A stretch of 64,000 nt of DNA, from assembly GCF_004359215.1 (NCBI RefSeq), contig NW_027152062.1:121284-185283 (forward strand). Direction: 5' to 3'. Origin of the DNA: Bremia lactucae (Eukaryota; Oomycota; Peronosporomycetes; Peronosporales; Peronosporaceae). Every line of letters begins with the position of its first letter. Positions within the stretch are counted from its first letter, which is position 1. Made by a program: the position numbers and the translations under genes. The notes under the pieces were generated by a model, which was not told the DNA's origin, did no database searches, and saw only the letters and a list, made by a program, of their open reading frames with translations. Positions 19,375 to 30,783 of the stretch are shown here, in pieces.

Positions 19375-21088
19375 GTCGCTCGTTGAAATAAGAAAGAAAG
19401 AGATCTTACTGAGACGGAAGCAAAATGATAATGACTCGCTCCAATTAAAACTGTAGCGGTCTCTTGAAAACAAAAATTAAAATTAGACGAGTCATGCAAT
19501 CGATTGCCACCAATGAAGTGGTGGTAGCCTTGTCGCAGTAGACCTAATGCGAAAAAGATTAGATTTTTTATGCAAGTTGTAAGGGATAGTGACGCTAACA
19601 ATAGCAAGTATGAGCTAATATAACGAGACTTTCGAAAAACTCCGATCAGGTGGAAGATCCAATACCATTTATCTTGCTTGAAATAGAATGGGGGACCTGA
19701 CTGTGCGGTGACCATAGGCTTTGTTAGTTTGCAGTGGCTATCGGGCAATAAATATCTTATGATAGATAAAGAGTAGACATGACAGTCCTGTTTATCATAC
19801 AAGAATGTCACTGTTTAGCAATTTGTGCCTCCCCCAACCGAAGTTTCTTAAAAAAAGAACGAGCGGATAACGTGATGCGCTGGCATGCGCGAATCCACTT
19901 TTATGGACAAGACGTGAGCGGGACGACATCCTCCCGTTCCTGGACGGAGATAAAGCCTTTTAGCGTAGGACACGTGGAAATCTTGACTTTTTCGTTGCGA
20001 CAAATAGAGCCGGCATCTGATTCATATAAATATGATGGCTTCTTTTTGCACGAAAATTAACGACACGTTTGCTTAACAAATAAGACAAAGCACAACATAT
20101 TGAATATTTTGCAGCCAATATCACGTGCTTAGGTATTTAATAGACTCATTGCGCCATTAAGATATAAAGTAATGTCATATCGAACCATTGTACAAGCTCA
20201 ACAATTGCTGTGGTCACAATATCGGAAGCAAGCCGACAACTAATCGAGATGCCGTAAAAAAAACTTCCAGCAACTTTCTTGGACTGTTCGGAAATGGATG
20301 CGACATTCATGCGTTATTTCGCATCGCAAGCATTGAGCTGGAAAAAAGTTCAGATTAATTAAGACCATGTTTTTACCACCAGCTGCAGAAACGAAATTTC
20401 AAATATATACATCACGCTCATCGATAATTGAAATCATCTGGAAGAGAAAATTGGGTATTCATGCGACGATTGAGCGACCAGATGACTTAACACCATGCGA
20501 CAACACCAAAATATAGTTAGCCCCGGGAGTGATGACACAGCCATTTTAAAAAGTTGCGTTTTAACCAATATTGTGTCGACACACGCTTCACCACGAGAAA
20601 TCAAAGCTCCATATATCCTTTTGCAAGGCAAACGATATTTTTACTTGCGCGTAAAGCATGAGATGCAGTTTTGAGGACAAGAAGTATCCTATAATAGCGT
20701 CATTGATATTGGAGATCCGCAAGGGAATTTTAGATTTATATGCCCGATAAACAATTTAGGCAACAATAAAAGTATTATTTTGTCCCCAATGATGCAGCAA
20801 ATGAAGTGCAAGCCACTAAGTAGGAGTGAAGTATGAAAGTAGAATACCTTCACTCGTCTTTTTGGATCCTTTTGACAAATGATGTGGCTAGATTAAAACT
20901 AGACACTGTTTTATTCACGTTCGACTAGGGAAATATATTTAAACCAAATGTAATTAAATATAAACTTTATCCAATGATTGGATGCCATCTGTAGATGTGT
21001 ATTCCTGCATGGCGAGCTTACTTTTTTAAATCGCAGATGATGTCTTGATCCCCTTAAATGCGAAAGCACATTAAGACACAAGGGTGGG
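19375..21088. other. Gene-free AT-rich stretch
   Basis: 1.7 kb upstream of the effector candidate. Short frames here have no domain, no conserved copy and poor composition. The first few hundred bases presumably include the effector promoter, but no clear motif was found. Confidence 0.4.
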
Positions 21089-21829
21089 TGTAGACAGGTG
21101 CTACTATAGCAGCCACGCTCTACTTACGCACACACCTTTAGGCACAGTGAGAAGGCGGTTTGACCGTCTTCTCACACGTGCAGTGAGATTGTTGGTGGGC
21201 CCCTAAGCGACCTCACCCAACGAGCTAAGTACTTTAGTACAAGTGTCGTCACGGAAGCGGTAATCCGTCTTCACGTGCGCACTTCTTAAGTTGAAAGTTG
21301 TAGGTGGGCAAGTCTTTATGGGGGCACGCTCTACTTAAGCACACACCCTAGCGCAGCGGAGAAGCTGTTTGACCGTCTAATTTCGTGTGCCGTGAGGTAA
21401 TTGTGGTGGGCGCCTTAGCGACCTCATCCAACGCACTAGGTACTCTGGTAAACGTGTCGTCACGGGAGCGGTGATTCGACTCCTCGTGCGCACTTGATAA
21501 GTAGAAAGTAGTTTGAGACCGATTTAAATATAATCGCATTAAATATAAATTCCAATTTTTACCAAATTGAACTGTCATCTCTATTGATTACACTAATATG
21601 TTTTGCGAGCGTATCTCTATATATCTCGCGTAACGGATGACGCTAGGCGACATCCCTCCTAATGTGAATGCACCTATGTGCATCACATACACAAGGGTTG
21701 GTCACAAATGTGAACCACACTCAAGTGGTGGGTCTAATTACTTTATTTAAGAAATTGACCATCCCCTTGAGTACACCAAGTGTATTTAACGGGGACTGTG
21801 TAACATTAGGGCAACTTTAGCCAGTTACA
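21089..21829 (-). mobile_element. Lineage C 3' LTR with internal tandem duplication
   Basis: The right end is clear: TAGCCAGTTACA at 21829, followed by CTATCCACTCCCTTAAAG, which reads on the minus strand as a polypurine-like tract. The left end, at TGTAGACAGG, is a guess. Inside, about 211 bp starting CACGCTCTACTTA is repeated once (21114-21324 and from 21325). Confidence 0.5.
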
Positions 21830-21899
21830 CTATCCACTCCCTTAAAGAACGAAGTTACATTTTAAACTTCGATAAAGTGGAAGGAAGAACTATGCTGCT

Positions 21900-22926
21900 T
21901 GACGCGCCGCTAAGTCTCTGATTCACTCTAGCGACCTCTGTTTTCATACACGGCGCCAAAGGTGCCACCTACATGGGCAACGTTGGAGGGTCGTCTGCGA
22001 AGACGCCCACTAACTCTTGCATTTAGCGCGCGCGCCGCGTTAACACGCCCTGCAGCGTCCAATGCCTTAGCTGAAACGCCGACCGCTACTGCTGCTGTCG
22101 CGTTAACGGGGCTTAAGGATTCATCCCACTTAATCAGTGAGGATGTTGATCCGTCGCTCATTGTCGACTACAATGAGTCGAGACCGTTGCCGTCACCTCA
22201 AAGTAATGATGCGGACAAGGATCTCACGAGGAAGGATGATGGCACATTATTGCCCATCCAAACTTCTATCATTGCTCATAACATGGAGACAGCAACACTT
22301 ACGAATGCTGTCTCGTCGTCTGCGCTGGATAGCGCAGCGACGGTTATTGCGAGCGCTGCCCATAAAGGCGCAGCCGCTTCTCCGTTGGGTAAAACCACAC
22401 CGTCTTTTGCTCAGACCATTATCCATAATGGTTCTGACATAGAGGATTCTGAGCGTAACGCTCCGCCGACGACGCGTGAATGTGCTTAGTCGCTGTCACA
22501 AGCCAGCCGTATTAAACGTGGCTGTGTGACGGGTGGCATATCACTTATGCTCCCTCTCTCTGAATGGCCTCGTGTAAACGGGACAATAGCGTCGCTCAAA
22601 AAACGCGCTTTTCTAAATGCTCAAAACTATTATGGTGTCATTAAATTATGGAAGACCCGGTCGTGTTGCGTTTAAATGAAACGCCCGACCAATACGAGGC
22701 GAAATTCTTGCGCCGCATTCATCCGCATTCCGATGCGATGATACAGCGGTCGCAGCGAATTAATATCGCCCGCTTGCGTGTGAAAGAAATCATGGGCGGT
22801 ACTGTACCCCCTGTTTCTTCTCACTACGCTACTTCTGCTAGTCCATTTGAGACTAGCGAAGAGGCCTCAGCTGGTGCTCCTTTTCATAGGCAGTCACCAA
22901 GTAAATTCACCGTCTCCCTCATCTGA
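21900..22926 (+). pseudogene. Lineage C antisense ORF
   Basis: Plus-strand frames 21962-22489 and 22648-22926, opposite to the integrase at 23407-22988. The first is Ala/Thr/Arg-rich, then has DPSLIVDYNESR and NGSDIEDSE, which line up with DPSLEVDYECES and GSDDEDD in lineage A. The second (NETPDQYEAKFLRRIHPHSD, QRINIARLRVKEIM) is charged and helical. A frameshift or stop separates them. Function unknown. Confidence 0.45.
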
Positions 22927-22987
22927 TCGCCGCTAGACTCACAGTCGGCGTCACCATCGTCTTCTTCGACGAATGGGGGTATGAGGC

Positions 22988-23407
22988 TCATTTGAGTCTA
23001 CATACCGTTTCAGACGACCCACTTAAAATACGGCGCGTCTTTATATACGAGGGAAGGGTGAGCCTATAATTTGAGTCACCAACCTCTATTACCACCTTAA
23101 AGGGCCCAATGAAACGGTGCAACAACTTCGTAGTACCTCCAGGTAGTACAAAAATTGCATTTTTAGGTAGGGTAGCAATACTTAATAGTACTTTTTCACC
23201 CACTTTAAAGCGTTCGTTAATTTTGAGACCATTTCGGTCAGCATATTCTTTTTGCTTGTCCTGTGCGCTTGCCATCTCGTCACGGACTTTTCGTGTGATG
23301 GCTAATCGCTTAATCAAAAAGCGTTGAGCCTCGCTCACGCTTTTAGCATCAAACTCGCCTATGATACCGCCGAGAGGTCGGTCATAGGACGTAGTTTTAT
23401 TGACCAC
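22988..23407 (-). pseudogene. Lineage C integrase C-terminal part
   Basis: Encodes ITRKVRDEMASAQDKQKEYA, then the GPY/F-type module (FKVGEKVLLS, RFIGPFKVVIEVGDSNYRLT, LPSYIKTRRILSGSS). This is the usual end of chromovirus-type integrase; no clear chromodomain follows. The rest of pol is missing. Confidence 0.7.
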
Positions 23408-23457
23408 TGCTAAACTGGCAGGGTCACTAGGGAAAGTTCATGTCTTTAAGCTGATAG

Positions 23458-23942
23458 TGTAATGGGGCACACATCGGTTGGAGAACCGTTGTTGTGGTAC
23501 ATTTACTAAATGGGTAAAATACCCTTTATCTAATTTTAAAATAGTTAGTTGCTTAAATCCCATTAAATATGGGCAATAATTATGTGGTCGCCGCCAGATA
23601 TAAATCTGGGGCCGAAATCTATTTTAAATTAGCTAGGGTAAGGTTTTTAGATTTAAATAATTAAATAAAGTGCAGTTCCTCATTGATCTTAAAGCGTTAA
23701 GTGCCTTCCTAAGGCTTGCGCATTGATTTGTAAGAGATAGAAGCCTTTCTAAGGTATATCCTCTTGGGCACTAGTTGCCACTTGGCTTTACGAACCCCTG
23801 AATCCCTTGAACTAGGATTCCTTAAGCTTTAATAGCATGTACGACTCCCAGAGTTGTTAAACCCATAAGCTCAATAGAACTAAGTGACTCTCTGAGTCTG
23901 AGAGTCTTTCTCTGACTTTAGGAGCGTGATAGCTCCGCTACA
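23458..23942 (+). mobile_element. Lineage B 5' LTR (copy B1)
   Basis: 485 bp from TGTAATGGGGCACACATCGG to ATAGCTCCGCTACA. Complete, and followed directly by the primer site. Confidence 0.85.
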
Positions 23943-23944
23943 CC

Positions 23945-23961
23945 TGGTAGCACTCGTAGTC
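23945..23961 (+). promoter_or_regulatory. Primer-binding site (copy B1)
   Basis: TGGTAGCACTCGTAGTC starts two bases inside the 5' LTR. Its first nine bases, TGGTAGCAC, are the same as in lineage A, so both lineages may use the same or a related tRNA. Confidence 0.55.
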
Positions 23962-24002
23962 AACCTACGCCTGAGTCTTTACAAGACTTATTTTTTACGA
24001 CA

Positions 24003-25021
24003 GTGAAAGAGGTTCCAGAATTGTCAGAAGCGCAACGCGCCGCTTATGACAAGCTCAAAATCTTATTCGGGCTTGAGCACGTGGAATTTATTATTTCCCA
24101 GGGACCAGAGGTCCTGCATGCAAGGCTTGAAGCTTTCATGCGGTACAAAGCCTCCCTGATCGGTCAGGTACAGGACCCTTTAGCGGCATCTATGCCTACC
24201 CGGTACATCTCCGTACCTGACTCAGAGCCGAGGGCTCGCCCTCTAACTGTAAATGTAAAAAAAAATGAGGGAAAAGAGGGAGAAAATCTCCCTTTTTGAA
24301 TTGAGCAAATGGAAATGTCCATTGATTACGTCTTGTTCTTACCAGAAAGGCAAATGTGGCTATGGCCATGTCCAAACTTGGAGGTAGAGCCATAGAGTGG
24401 GCATTAATGTGCAGCACATCCATAAACGACGCTTTCCCCTCATGGGATTCGCTGAAACAGCAAGTGACCAGCATGTTTGCACCGCCTGATCAGGCTTTTT
24501 GCATGCGAGCACGACTCCTAGCGACTCGGCAGGGTAAAAGAACCCTGGGGGTCTTTGTCCAGGAGTTGAGAACTCTCATTGCATCTATGCATCAAGACCC
24601 GGTGCAAGAGGCAATTGTAGTGACCTTTTTTATGGGGGGTCTCAATGAAGGCATTGCCCGGACGGAATTGTTCCGATCTCATCCGGCTACGTTCGAAGAG
24701 GCAGTTGCCATAGCGCTACGCGCCGACTTTGACTTTAAGTCTGCCCGCGTTAGCACGCCTGTTTACCGAACAAGCTCTTCGAGCACATGGGTTCCGTCTA
24801 ATAGAGCGGAACCTATGTTTATAAGCCTCGTTGAGGAAGGAGAAGAGGCTCTTCAAGCTGTGGAACAGCATAAGACCATCCGTAGATGTTATGTGCGCGA
24901 ATGCACGAAACATTTACGCCCTGCCTGCCCACTTCGAAATTTGCGTAAAGCCCGAAAGAGCTCCAACTCCGACCTATACCAGAGATCTGGTACGGTGCGG
25001 GGAAACGTCGATACCCAGTAG
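24003..25021 (+). pseudogene. Lineage B gag (copy B1), frameshifted
   Basis: Two frames, 24003-24299 and 24356-25021. The second has the Gypsy Gag core: FPSWDSLKQQVTSMFAPPDQ, LGVFVQELRTLIASM and EAIVVTFFMGGLNEGIARTE. A degenerate zinc-knuckle region (CYVRECTKHLRPAC) follows. A frameshift near 24300-24356 splits the protein. Confidence 0.75.
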
Positions 25022-25129
25022 ATGCGGGGCGCCCTTCTGGGGAAGACCTAGGCTCGGTTAAACCTCAAGGAGGTGAGAATAAATAGAACCTTGCCCCAAT
25101 TAGCTTGGTGCTCATTTCGATTGTAAAGG

Positions 25130-25410
25130 GCTTTGGTAAGCCGTGGTCAATTTTAATTGACTCAGGAGTGTCTTGCAATTATGCTCGACGCCTTTCTATT
25201 GAGGGAAATCAACAATACGTGGAGGTACTTAGAGCGCATGGAGATAATACAATAACACTGTTTGCTTAGGGACAGGGACTCGGGTCACTGTTCCCAAAGT
25301 TCCATTGAACTTAGGTATAAAGTTTCTGGACTTTGACAGTATGGAACGCTGTCTCGTCCTTGATTTGGATTCGAGATATGATCTCATTTGTTGCCTAGCA
25401 AAGGTGGGTC
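25130..25410 (+). pseudogene. Lineage B protease remnant (copy B1)
   Basis: Reads SILIDSGVSCNYARR, where DSG is the aspartic protease active-site motif, and later KFLDFDSMERCLVLDLDSRY. A TAG stop near 25267 breaks it. Confidence 0.55.
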
Positions 25411-25483
25411 CATGACTCTCCAAAACTTTGCTAGGAATATTGCGCGTGGCGCCTAAGGTCTTAGACTTCCAATTGATCCACGG

Positions 25484-25606
25484 TCAGGGGAGTGAAGACA
25501 GTAAAATGTCTCATCTCGCCCCTGAAAAGAAGCCGTGGCTTTTGCCAGAAAGGCTTATCAATAGCTTGTCTGGAGAAGCTACTCCTCACAATAAATATTA
25601 CTAATT
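25484..25606 (+). mobile_element. Lineage A antisense-ORF fragment inside element B1
   Basis: About 120 bp coding for SHLAPEKKPWLLPERLINSL and the following ETPHN-like end. It is nearly identical to the lineage A ORF at 8288-8396 but lies between the B1 protease and RT. Probably transferred by template switching or conversion. Confidence 0.65.
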
Positions 25607-25787
25607 CGGTTCATGATGTTCTAGCCAGGCCATACCAAGAATGAGTCTGTCACTGTTTTAGACATTGGCATGTCTGAGTTAATAAACTCTAATGTTAAAA
25701 ACATTAATTTTGAGCCCGACTGAGCAGAAATAAGTAAAACGGCACGTACTTCGTCGAGTAACACTCGCTATACTAACGATTCACTAA

Positions 25788-27216
25788 ATGCTGAAAGCAG
25801 CGTGCAATATCCCTGAGATACGTGGAGTGGCACGTCTAAGTCCACCGAGTATGGTCGGCCGAGGTGGCACCATCCTAAGTGTCAATAGTGACACTATTGG
25901 CGGTTCGCCAGGGCATTTTGGGTCAAATCCTCCTAATGCACGTGAGGCGACACGTAAACGTTCGCTGGATAAGGAAGTTGAGTTTTTTAACTCTTTATCG
26001 GATGTCAAATTAGACACCATGTCTTGTATAGAACCAATACAGGCTGAAAACCCTGGGGACGTGAATGTCCCGGCCTCTAAAAGGCGTATTGTCTTCATCT
26101 TCACTCCAAGACAGGATGGACACGAAGCGTGTATACCCTCACAAAGTGATACGAGTGAGCAAGTACATACGCTTGTAAATGGCGTAACCGGTAACATTGA
26201 GGGGGAAGTAAGCCTTGCGGCAATCCTCTCGTTACATGCTCTTTTAGAGCTAGACGAAATGTCTATTGATGAGTGCGGTCGAGTCTTAAAAACTGGTGAC
26301 TTATCTGAAATGATGGTCATTCGACCTATGGTTGAGTTAAACTCATCGTCACTTCTAGACGAAGCTGTCCTGGATGACACAAAAGGTGCACTTTGTGCGC
26401 GAAATGGGTCACCGATCCTGGAAGATCCTACGGATCCTTTTTATTCCTTAATTAAGGAATTCCAAGATAAGGTATGTAATAACCCACCATCTGTTTTAGC
26501 TCCGGATAGAAGTGTTCATCATGAAATTGACTTAGTAATGGGAACCAAATACTGTGTCACAAGAACAATGGCTTTTACCAAAGGAGCAGTGTGACGTCAT
26601 TGACGATTTCTTCCATGCAAAGCACGAGGCTGAAATGTTACGAGAGAACAAATCTCCTCATTCGACACCGACATTTTTGTGTCAAAAAGCCAAATGGTAA
26701 ATGGCGCATTGTACATGCTTATAATAAGCTTAAGGCTGCCACTATACCAGCCCAAACCCCCATTCCTAGAAAAGATGTTCTTTAGAACAATATGGTGGGA
26801 TGTACAATGTACAGTGCATTGGACTTAGTCAATGGTTACTACCAAGTGCTTATGCGAGCTAGTGATATCCCGCTTACAGCGGTTAGCACCCAAAGCGGCA
26901 TGTAATGGGAGTGGCTGGTTTTCCACAATGGCTTTCCAACGCCCCGGCAACATTTAATCGTCTAGTGACGCAACTGTTTCGCCCTCATCGAGGTTATGCA
27001 CAGACTTATTTCGATGACATTTTTGTCCATAGTCGTGCGGAGCAGGGTCGGTCGGATATGGAAAACCATTTAGACCATTTGCGAGCAGTGCTCGAATGCA
27101 TGCGCACAAAAAAATTGTATGCCAATGCATCTAAATGCATTTTTGGCGCAGACGAAATTCCTTCTTTAGAAAACTTCATTGGAAAGCGATGCCTTAGAGC
27201 GATTCCGCTAAGGTAA
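25788..27216 (+). pseudogene. Lineage B reverse transcriptase (copy B1), broken
   Basis: A linker of some 230 residues leads into HEIDLVMGTKYCVTR, the usual RT entry, then FCVKKPNGKWRIVHAYNKL, IPAQTPIPRKDVL, YSALDLVNGYYQ and WLSNAPATFNRLV. The catalytic box QTYFDDIFVHS is intact. Frameshifts near 26594 and stops near 26785 and 27216 disable it. An 18-bp perfect palindrome lies at 26443-26460. Confidence 0.8.
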
Positions 27217-27257
27217 AAGCCATAGTAGATTGGCCGGTTCCTAAAAACCAAAAGGAT

Positions 27258-27840
27258 TTGCTTAAGTGGTTGGGTCTCGCCAATTATTTACACAAATATA
27301 GCAAAAATTACGCTGATATGGCTAGGCCATTATCTAAACTCCTAAAGAAAGATATAGAATGGTGCTGGACTAGCACCGAAAATAATGCTTTTCGAGCAGT
27401 TAAGGGTAGTCTTATCCATGCCCCGATTCTGGTACTGCCAAACCCAAATTGGCCTTTCAGTATCGTCTTTGACGCATCAGATTTTGCCATTGGCAGTGCT
27501 CTGTTACAAACAGATGTTGATGGGCATCAACGTGTTATTGCGTTCGAGTCTAAAAAGCTTAAAGCTGCGGAAAAGAACTACCCAGTTCATGACAAAGAGT
27601 TCCTTGTTATGAAGTATGCTCTCGTCAAATTCAGAGGTCATCCACTCGGCTCTAAGCCGTTTGTGATTTTTACAGATCACACATCATTGCGCACGGCGAC
27701 TAAGTCGCCCCATCTCTCACAGAAAATGGCCCGATAACTATCTTTTTTTGCGGAATCCAACTTCGTGGTGAAGTATAAGCCCGGCAAGCAAAATGCTTTG
27801 GCCGACGCGTTATCACGCAGGCCGGATTATGAGATTCTCA
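27258..27840 (+). pseudogene. Lineage B RNase H and tether (copy B1)
   Basis: RT connection (LANYLHKYSKNYADMARPL), then RNase H motifs FDASDFAIGSALLQ, YPVHDKEFLVMKYALVKF and FTDHTSLRTA. A TAA after KMAR stops it; the frame continues with the ADALSRRPDYE tether at about 27800. Confidence 0.8.
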
Positions 27841-27899
27841 TTCAACGACTATCTCGTCACCTATTCCTGAATTAATCAGTTCGGCTTACGCCAAGGATA

Positions 27900-29220
27900 A
27901 ACAGTGTGCAGCTCTGCTACGAGCGTTATAGGACTCAAATTGGGTATTAAATTGGCGGCACGTTTGCGTGCAAGGTTACATCGATTTCTATCGATAACAA
28001 CCTGTTGCACAAACATCGCGGACCCTCCGCGTGTCATTGTTCCTCATGATGAGGAGGTGAAGTACCGGATCCAATATGAGGCACACGATACTGTCCTTGG
28101 TGGTCATCTCGCTTGAGAAAAGACCTACGGCTTCATAGGCCAGAGTCGGTGGCCCAAACTTTAAAAATGGGTCAGCACATATATTCGCACATGCGAAACG
28201 TGCCAACGGATTAAACCCTCGACACATGCTGCTGCGCCACTGGCGAGTCTTCCCGTCCCCATAGGATTGTGGGAGTCCATTAGTATGGATTTCGTCTTTG
28301 GGCTACCGAAAGATTCAGCCGGTAACTCCGGTATAGTGGTCTTTGTTGACCGTTTGAGCAAAATGGCTTACTAAGCAGCCGTGCCAGATTCCATTGATGG
28401 AGACGGTACAGCTAAGCTGTTCATCGATCGCGTGTTTCGAAAACATGGTTTGCCAGTGGCAATTATCTCTGATCGGGATCCCCGATTTTACGGGTAAATC
28501 TGGAAATCAATTTTCCGAGTGCTTATAACCAGATTGGAGATGTCCACTGCGGACCATCCACAGACCGATGGTCGAACTGAACTTGTCAATCGCGTCATTG
28601 AAGACGTTTAACGCAGCGTGTGTGCTCAGACACCAAAGCGCTGGAGCTCAATGCTCCCAGTAGTGGAGTTTGCGTTCAATGACGCTGTTCATGCCTCTAC
28701 AGGCTATACTGTGTTCTATGTAAACGGTCTTACCAACCGCGCGTTCCATTAACGATACCACTGCAGGGTTAAGGGCTTGGTGGGGGAGAATCGGCCGATA
28801 GGCTTGCTGATATCAGCCCTGTTACCGTTCGGAAACAAGTAAGCGAGTTTCTCGCGACGCGATTTAGTATCTTAAGACATGTAAGAGATACGATGGCTGA
28901 TAGCCAAGACAAACAAAAACAAGAAGCAGATGCCAAAAGCAGAAACTGTATTAATTCGTATATGGTCGGAGACCGAGTTTTACTAAACGCTAAGAACCTA
29001 CCTACCAACTTGGTATCCGCGGTCTTCAAGACCAAATTTCGCCCGCGCTTTATTGGACCATTTACGTTCGTGGCCAAGAAGGGCCTAGCTTATACGCTAA
29101 ACCTTCCCAACAAGCTGCGTACACATCCAGTGTTTTACGTTGGCTTGCTTTAGCCATATCGGGACCCTTCCCACTTGGACTTGAAGGCGCTTGCGCCGAG
29201 ACAGGCGGTCGTGCCGCAGA
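27900..29220 (+). pseudogene. Lineage B integrase and GPY/F module (copy B1)
   Basis: The zinc-binding region has HDTVLGGHLA and CETCQRIKP. The catalytic core has ESISMDFVFGLP, FVDRLSKMAY, IISDRDPRF and DGRTELVNRVIEDV with its Glu. The C-terminal module has GDRVLLNAKNLP and RFIGPFTFVAKKG, then LRTHPVFYVGLL. At least four stops interrupt it. The end converges with the opposite-strand ORF that stops at 29258. Confidence 0.8.
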
Positions 29221-29257
29221 TTGTTGCATCCTCACCAGGATATCCAACTGGCCCTCT

Positions 29258-30030
29258 TTACGTGGTAAAAGCGATTTCGGCGAAAGACGCCCGAACCGCC
29301 TCAAAAGAGCTCCCAACCCGAGCAAGGACCTCACGAAGAAGTTGCACCTCGTGTCGTTGAGCATCAAATGCTTCCGCCGAAATTTCGGCCCCCTCCCGCA
29401 CCGCTTGATGCGCGGGGAAACCTTCAGTTTCATGTGGAGAAACTTTTAAAGCGACGTCGTCGTGAGGGTCAATACTAGTATCTGGTGAAGTGGCTAGGGT
29501 AACCCTCTTCCAAAAACTCTTGGGAGTTCGAGGTACCTCTTCGGCAAGATTGCCCGTACAACGTTGACATTTTTGAGCTCCAAGCTGAGGGTCAACTCGC
29601 GTCAAACGTCGCTTCCCACTACTAAACGTGGGATTAGGTGGATCTAAAGCCTCAGTGCGGCTTCGATCCTTGGTTGTACGGTCAACCGTAGCACTGAAAT
29701 ATCGGCTAGCCTTACTTCGTTTTGTGGCATAAATGCTGAACGTAACTGGCCTTTGGCCTAAAGCTTAGCGAAGTCGAAGCGAAGCTTCACCTTAATCCGC
29801 AGACTCTCTGATATTCCAGATATTACGGAGTTTGCGGGCCCGGTGAACCCAGTTCTCAAATGAGACTTCGTTTTCACTCCTTGTTTCGTTTGGAAACAAA
29901 ACGATCAGAATCTTTCTCATGCAGGTCACCGAAGCCCCACAAGCTTGATCACGTAAACGCGTCAGATACTGGCTTCGCGTCATTACCTTCGGCGTAAGGT
30001 AATGCTCATGAAGAGCGTCGCGGGCAGCGA
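29258..30030 (-). pseudogene. Lineage B antisense ORF (copy B1), truncated
   Basis: Minus-strand frames at 29983-29792 (MTRSQYLTRLRDQACG, NEVSFENWVHRARKLRNIWN) and 29605-29258 (VPRTPKSFWKRVTL, AQRHEVQLLREVLARVGSSF). Residues match copy B2. The last part looks like a coiled coil. It runs opposite to pol and ends just past it. The N-terminal part was removed at the joint with element A2. Confidence 0.5.
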
Positions 30031-30093
30031 TCTCCTCCGGCGTCCTCGCCGGGTCACCAGTGATCCAGGGGAAGGGCTCGCATCTCTATCGAG

Positions 30094-30783
30094 ATGCGCG
30101 ATGAGATTGACGTTTTGCCATCGATTTACAGGCGCCAGAGGCGCGTGTTTTCTGATAGACCTTATGATCCATTGGATGGGTCTCGTCATACTGACGGACG
30201 AGGCTCTCAACGTCAACAACCAGCTGGGAACGAGGCTCCCTGCTGTCATGTGAAGGTTGTAAACCGCACCAGCGAACAAGATAACTTGTTCGCTACCCCT
30301 TCACATCACGGAGTATACGTTCCACAAGGAAACGTTGACAGCCTTGGAAATTCACCAATGGTTGTGGCGGAGGAGTGAAAATTAAATCCGACCCATGTGT
30401 CGGATCTAGTGTCGATGGTCGACAAACTCGATCGCTTCCTCCATGATTTGGAGGAGGGACTTGACCACGAGCGCGGTAAGCGTCGCTCGTTGGAGCAGAC
30501 GGTGCAGGCTCACCATATCGAGCGGTTGGAAGACCGTTCGAAGAGTGCGTACTCCTTGTTGGAGTACGAGCGGAAGTATCATGCTGTCCGCGATGAGCTG
30601 TCGTCAGCTCATCGTAGCTTCGAGGATCTTCGAAACCGGCCTGAGAAACTTCAGGTTCAACATGAAAATCTGGTTCGCGATCACAATAATCTTTTGGGTA
30701 TTCTTGTAAAGAGTGGTCAAATCCGTCCTCGGAAGAAGCCGCGTACTGATGGTACGGCCGGAGCCGACCAACGTAAAACGTAG
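30094..30783 (+). pseudogene. Lineage A antisense ORF, C-terminal half with coiled coil (copy A2)
   Basis: Frames 30094-30378 and 30397-30783 are the same frame, separated by a single TGA. The second part is a clear coiled coil (LDRFLHDLEEGLDHERGKR, HHIERLEDRSKSAYSLLEYE, LQVQHENLVRDHNNLLGIL) with a basic end (RPRKKPRTDG) that could be a nuclear signal. It overlaps the end of the opposite-strand integrase, tail to tail. Function unknown. Confidence 0.55.

Larger units (their letters stand above)
21089..23457 (-). mobile_element. Lineage C Gypsy remnant (3' end)
   Basis: A minus-strand element of which only the 3' LTR, the opposite-strand ORF and the end of integrase remain. On its right it is cut by the 5' LTR of element B1 at 23458. 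The layout is the same as in lineage A. Confidence 0.65.
23458..30068 (+). mobile_element. Lineage B Gypsy copy B1
   Basis: Plus-strand element with a full 5' LTR, primer site, gag, protease, RT, RNase H, integrase and the opposite-strand ORF. The 3' LTR is missing: at about 30068 the sequence changes abruptly to lineage A. Its coding frames carry several stops and frameshifts. Confidence 0.85.

Noticed and set aside
18953..19456. Plus-strand frame of 167 codons over the effector candidate
   Set aside because: Hydrophobic and Ser/Phe-rich as expected of the complement of a Lys/Glu-rich gene. The minus strand has the signal peptide and the EER leader.
20434..20631. Short minus-strand frame with a Cys/Leu-rich start in the gene-free stretch
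   Set aside because: No signal peptide of usable form, no motif, and composition like its non-coding surroundings.
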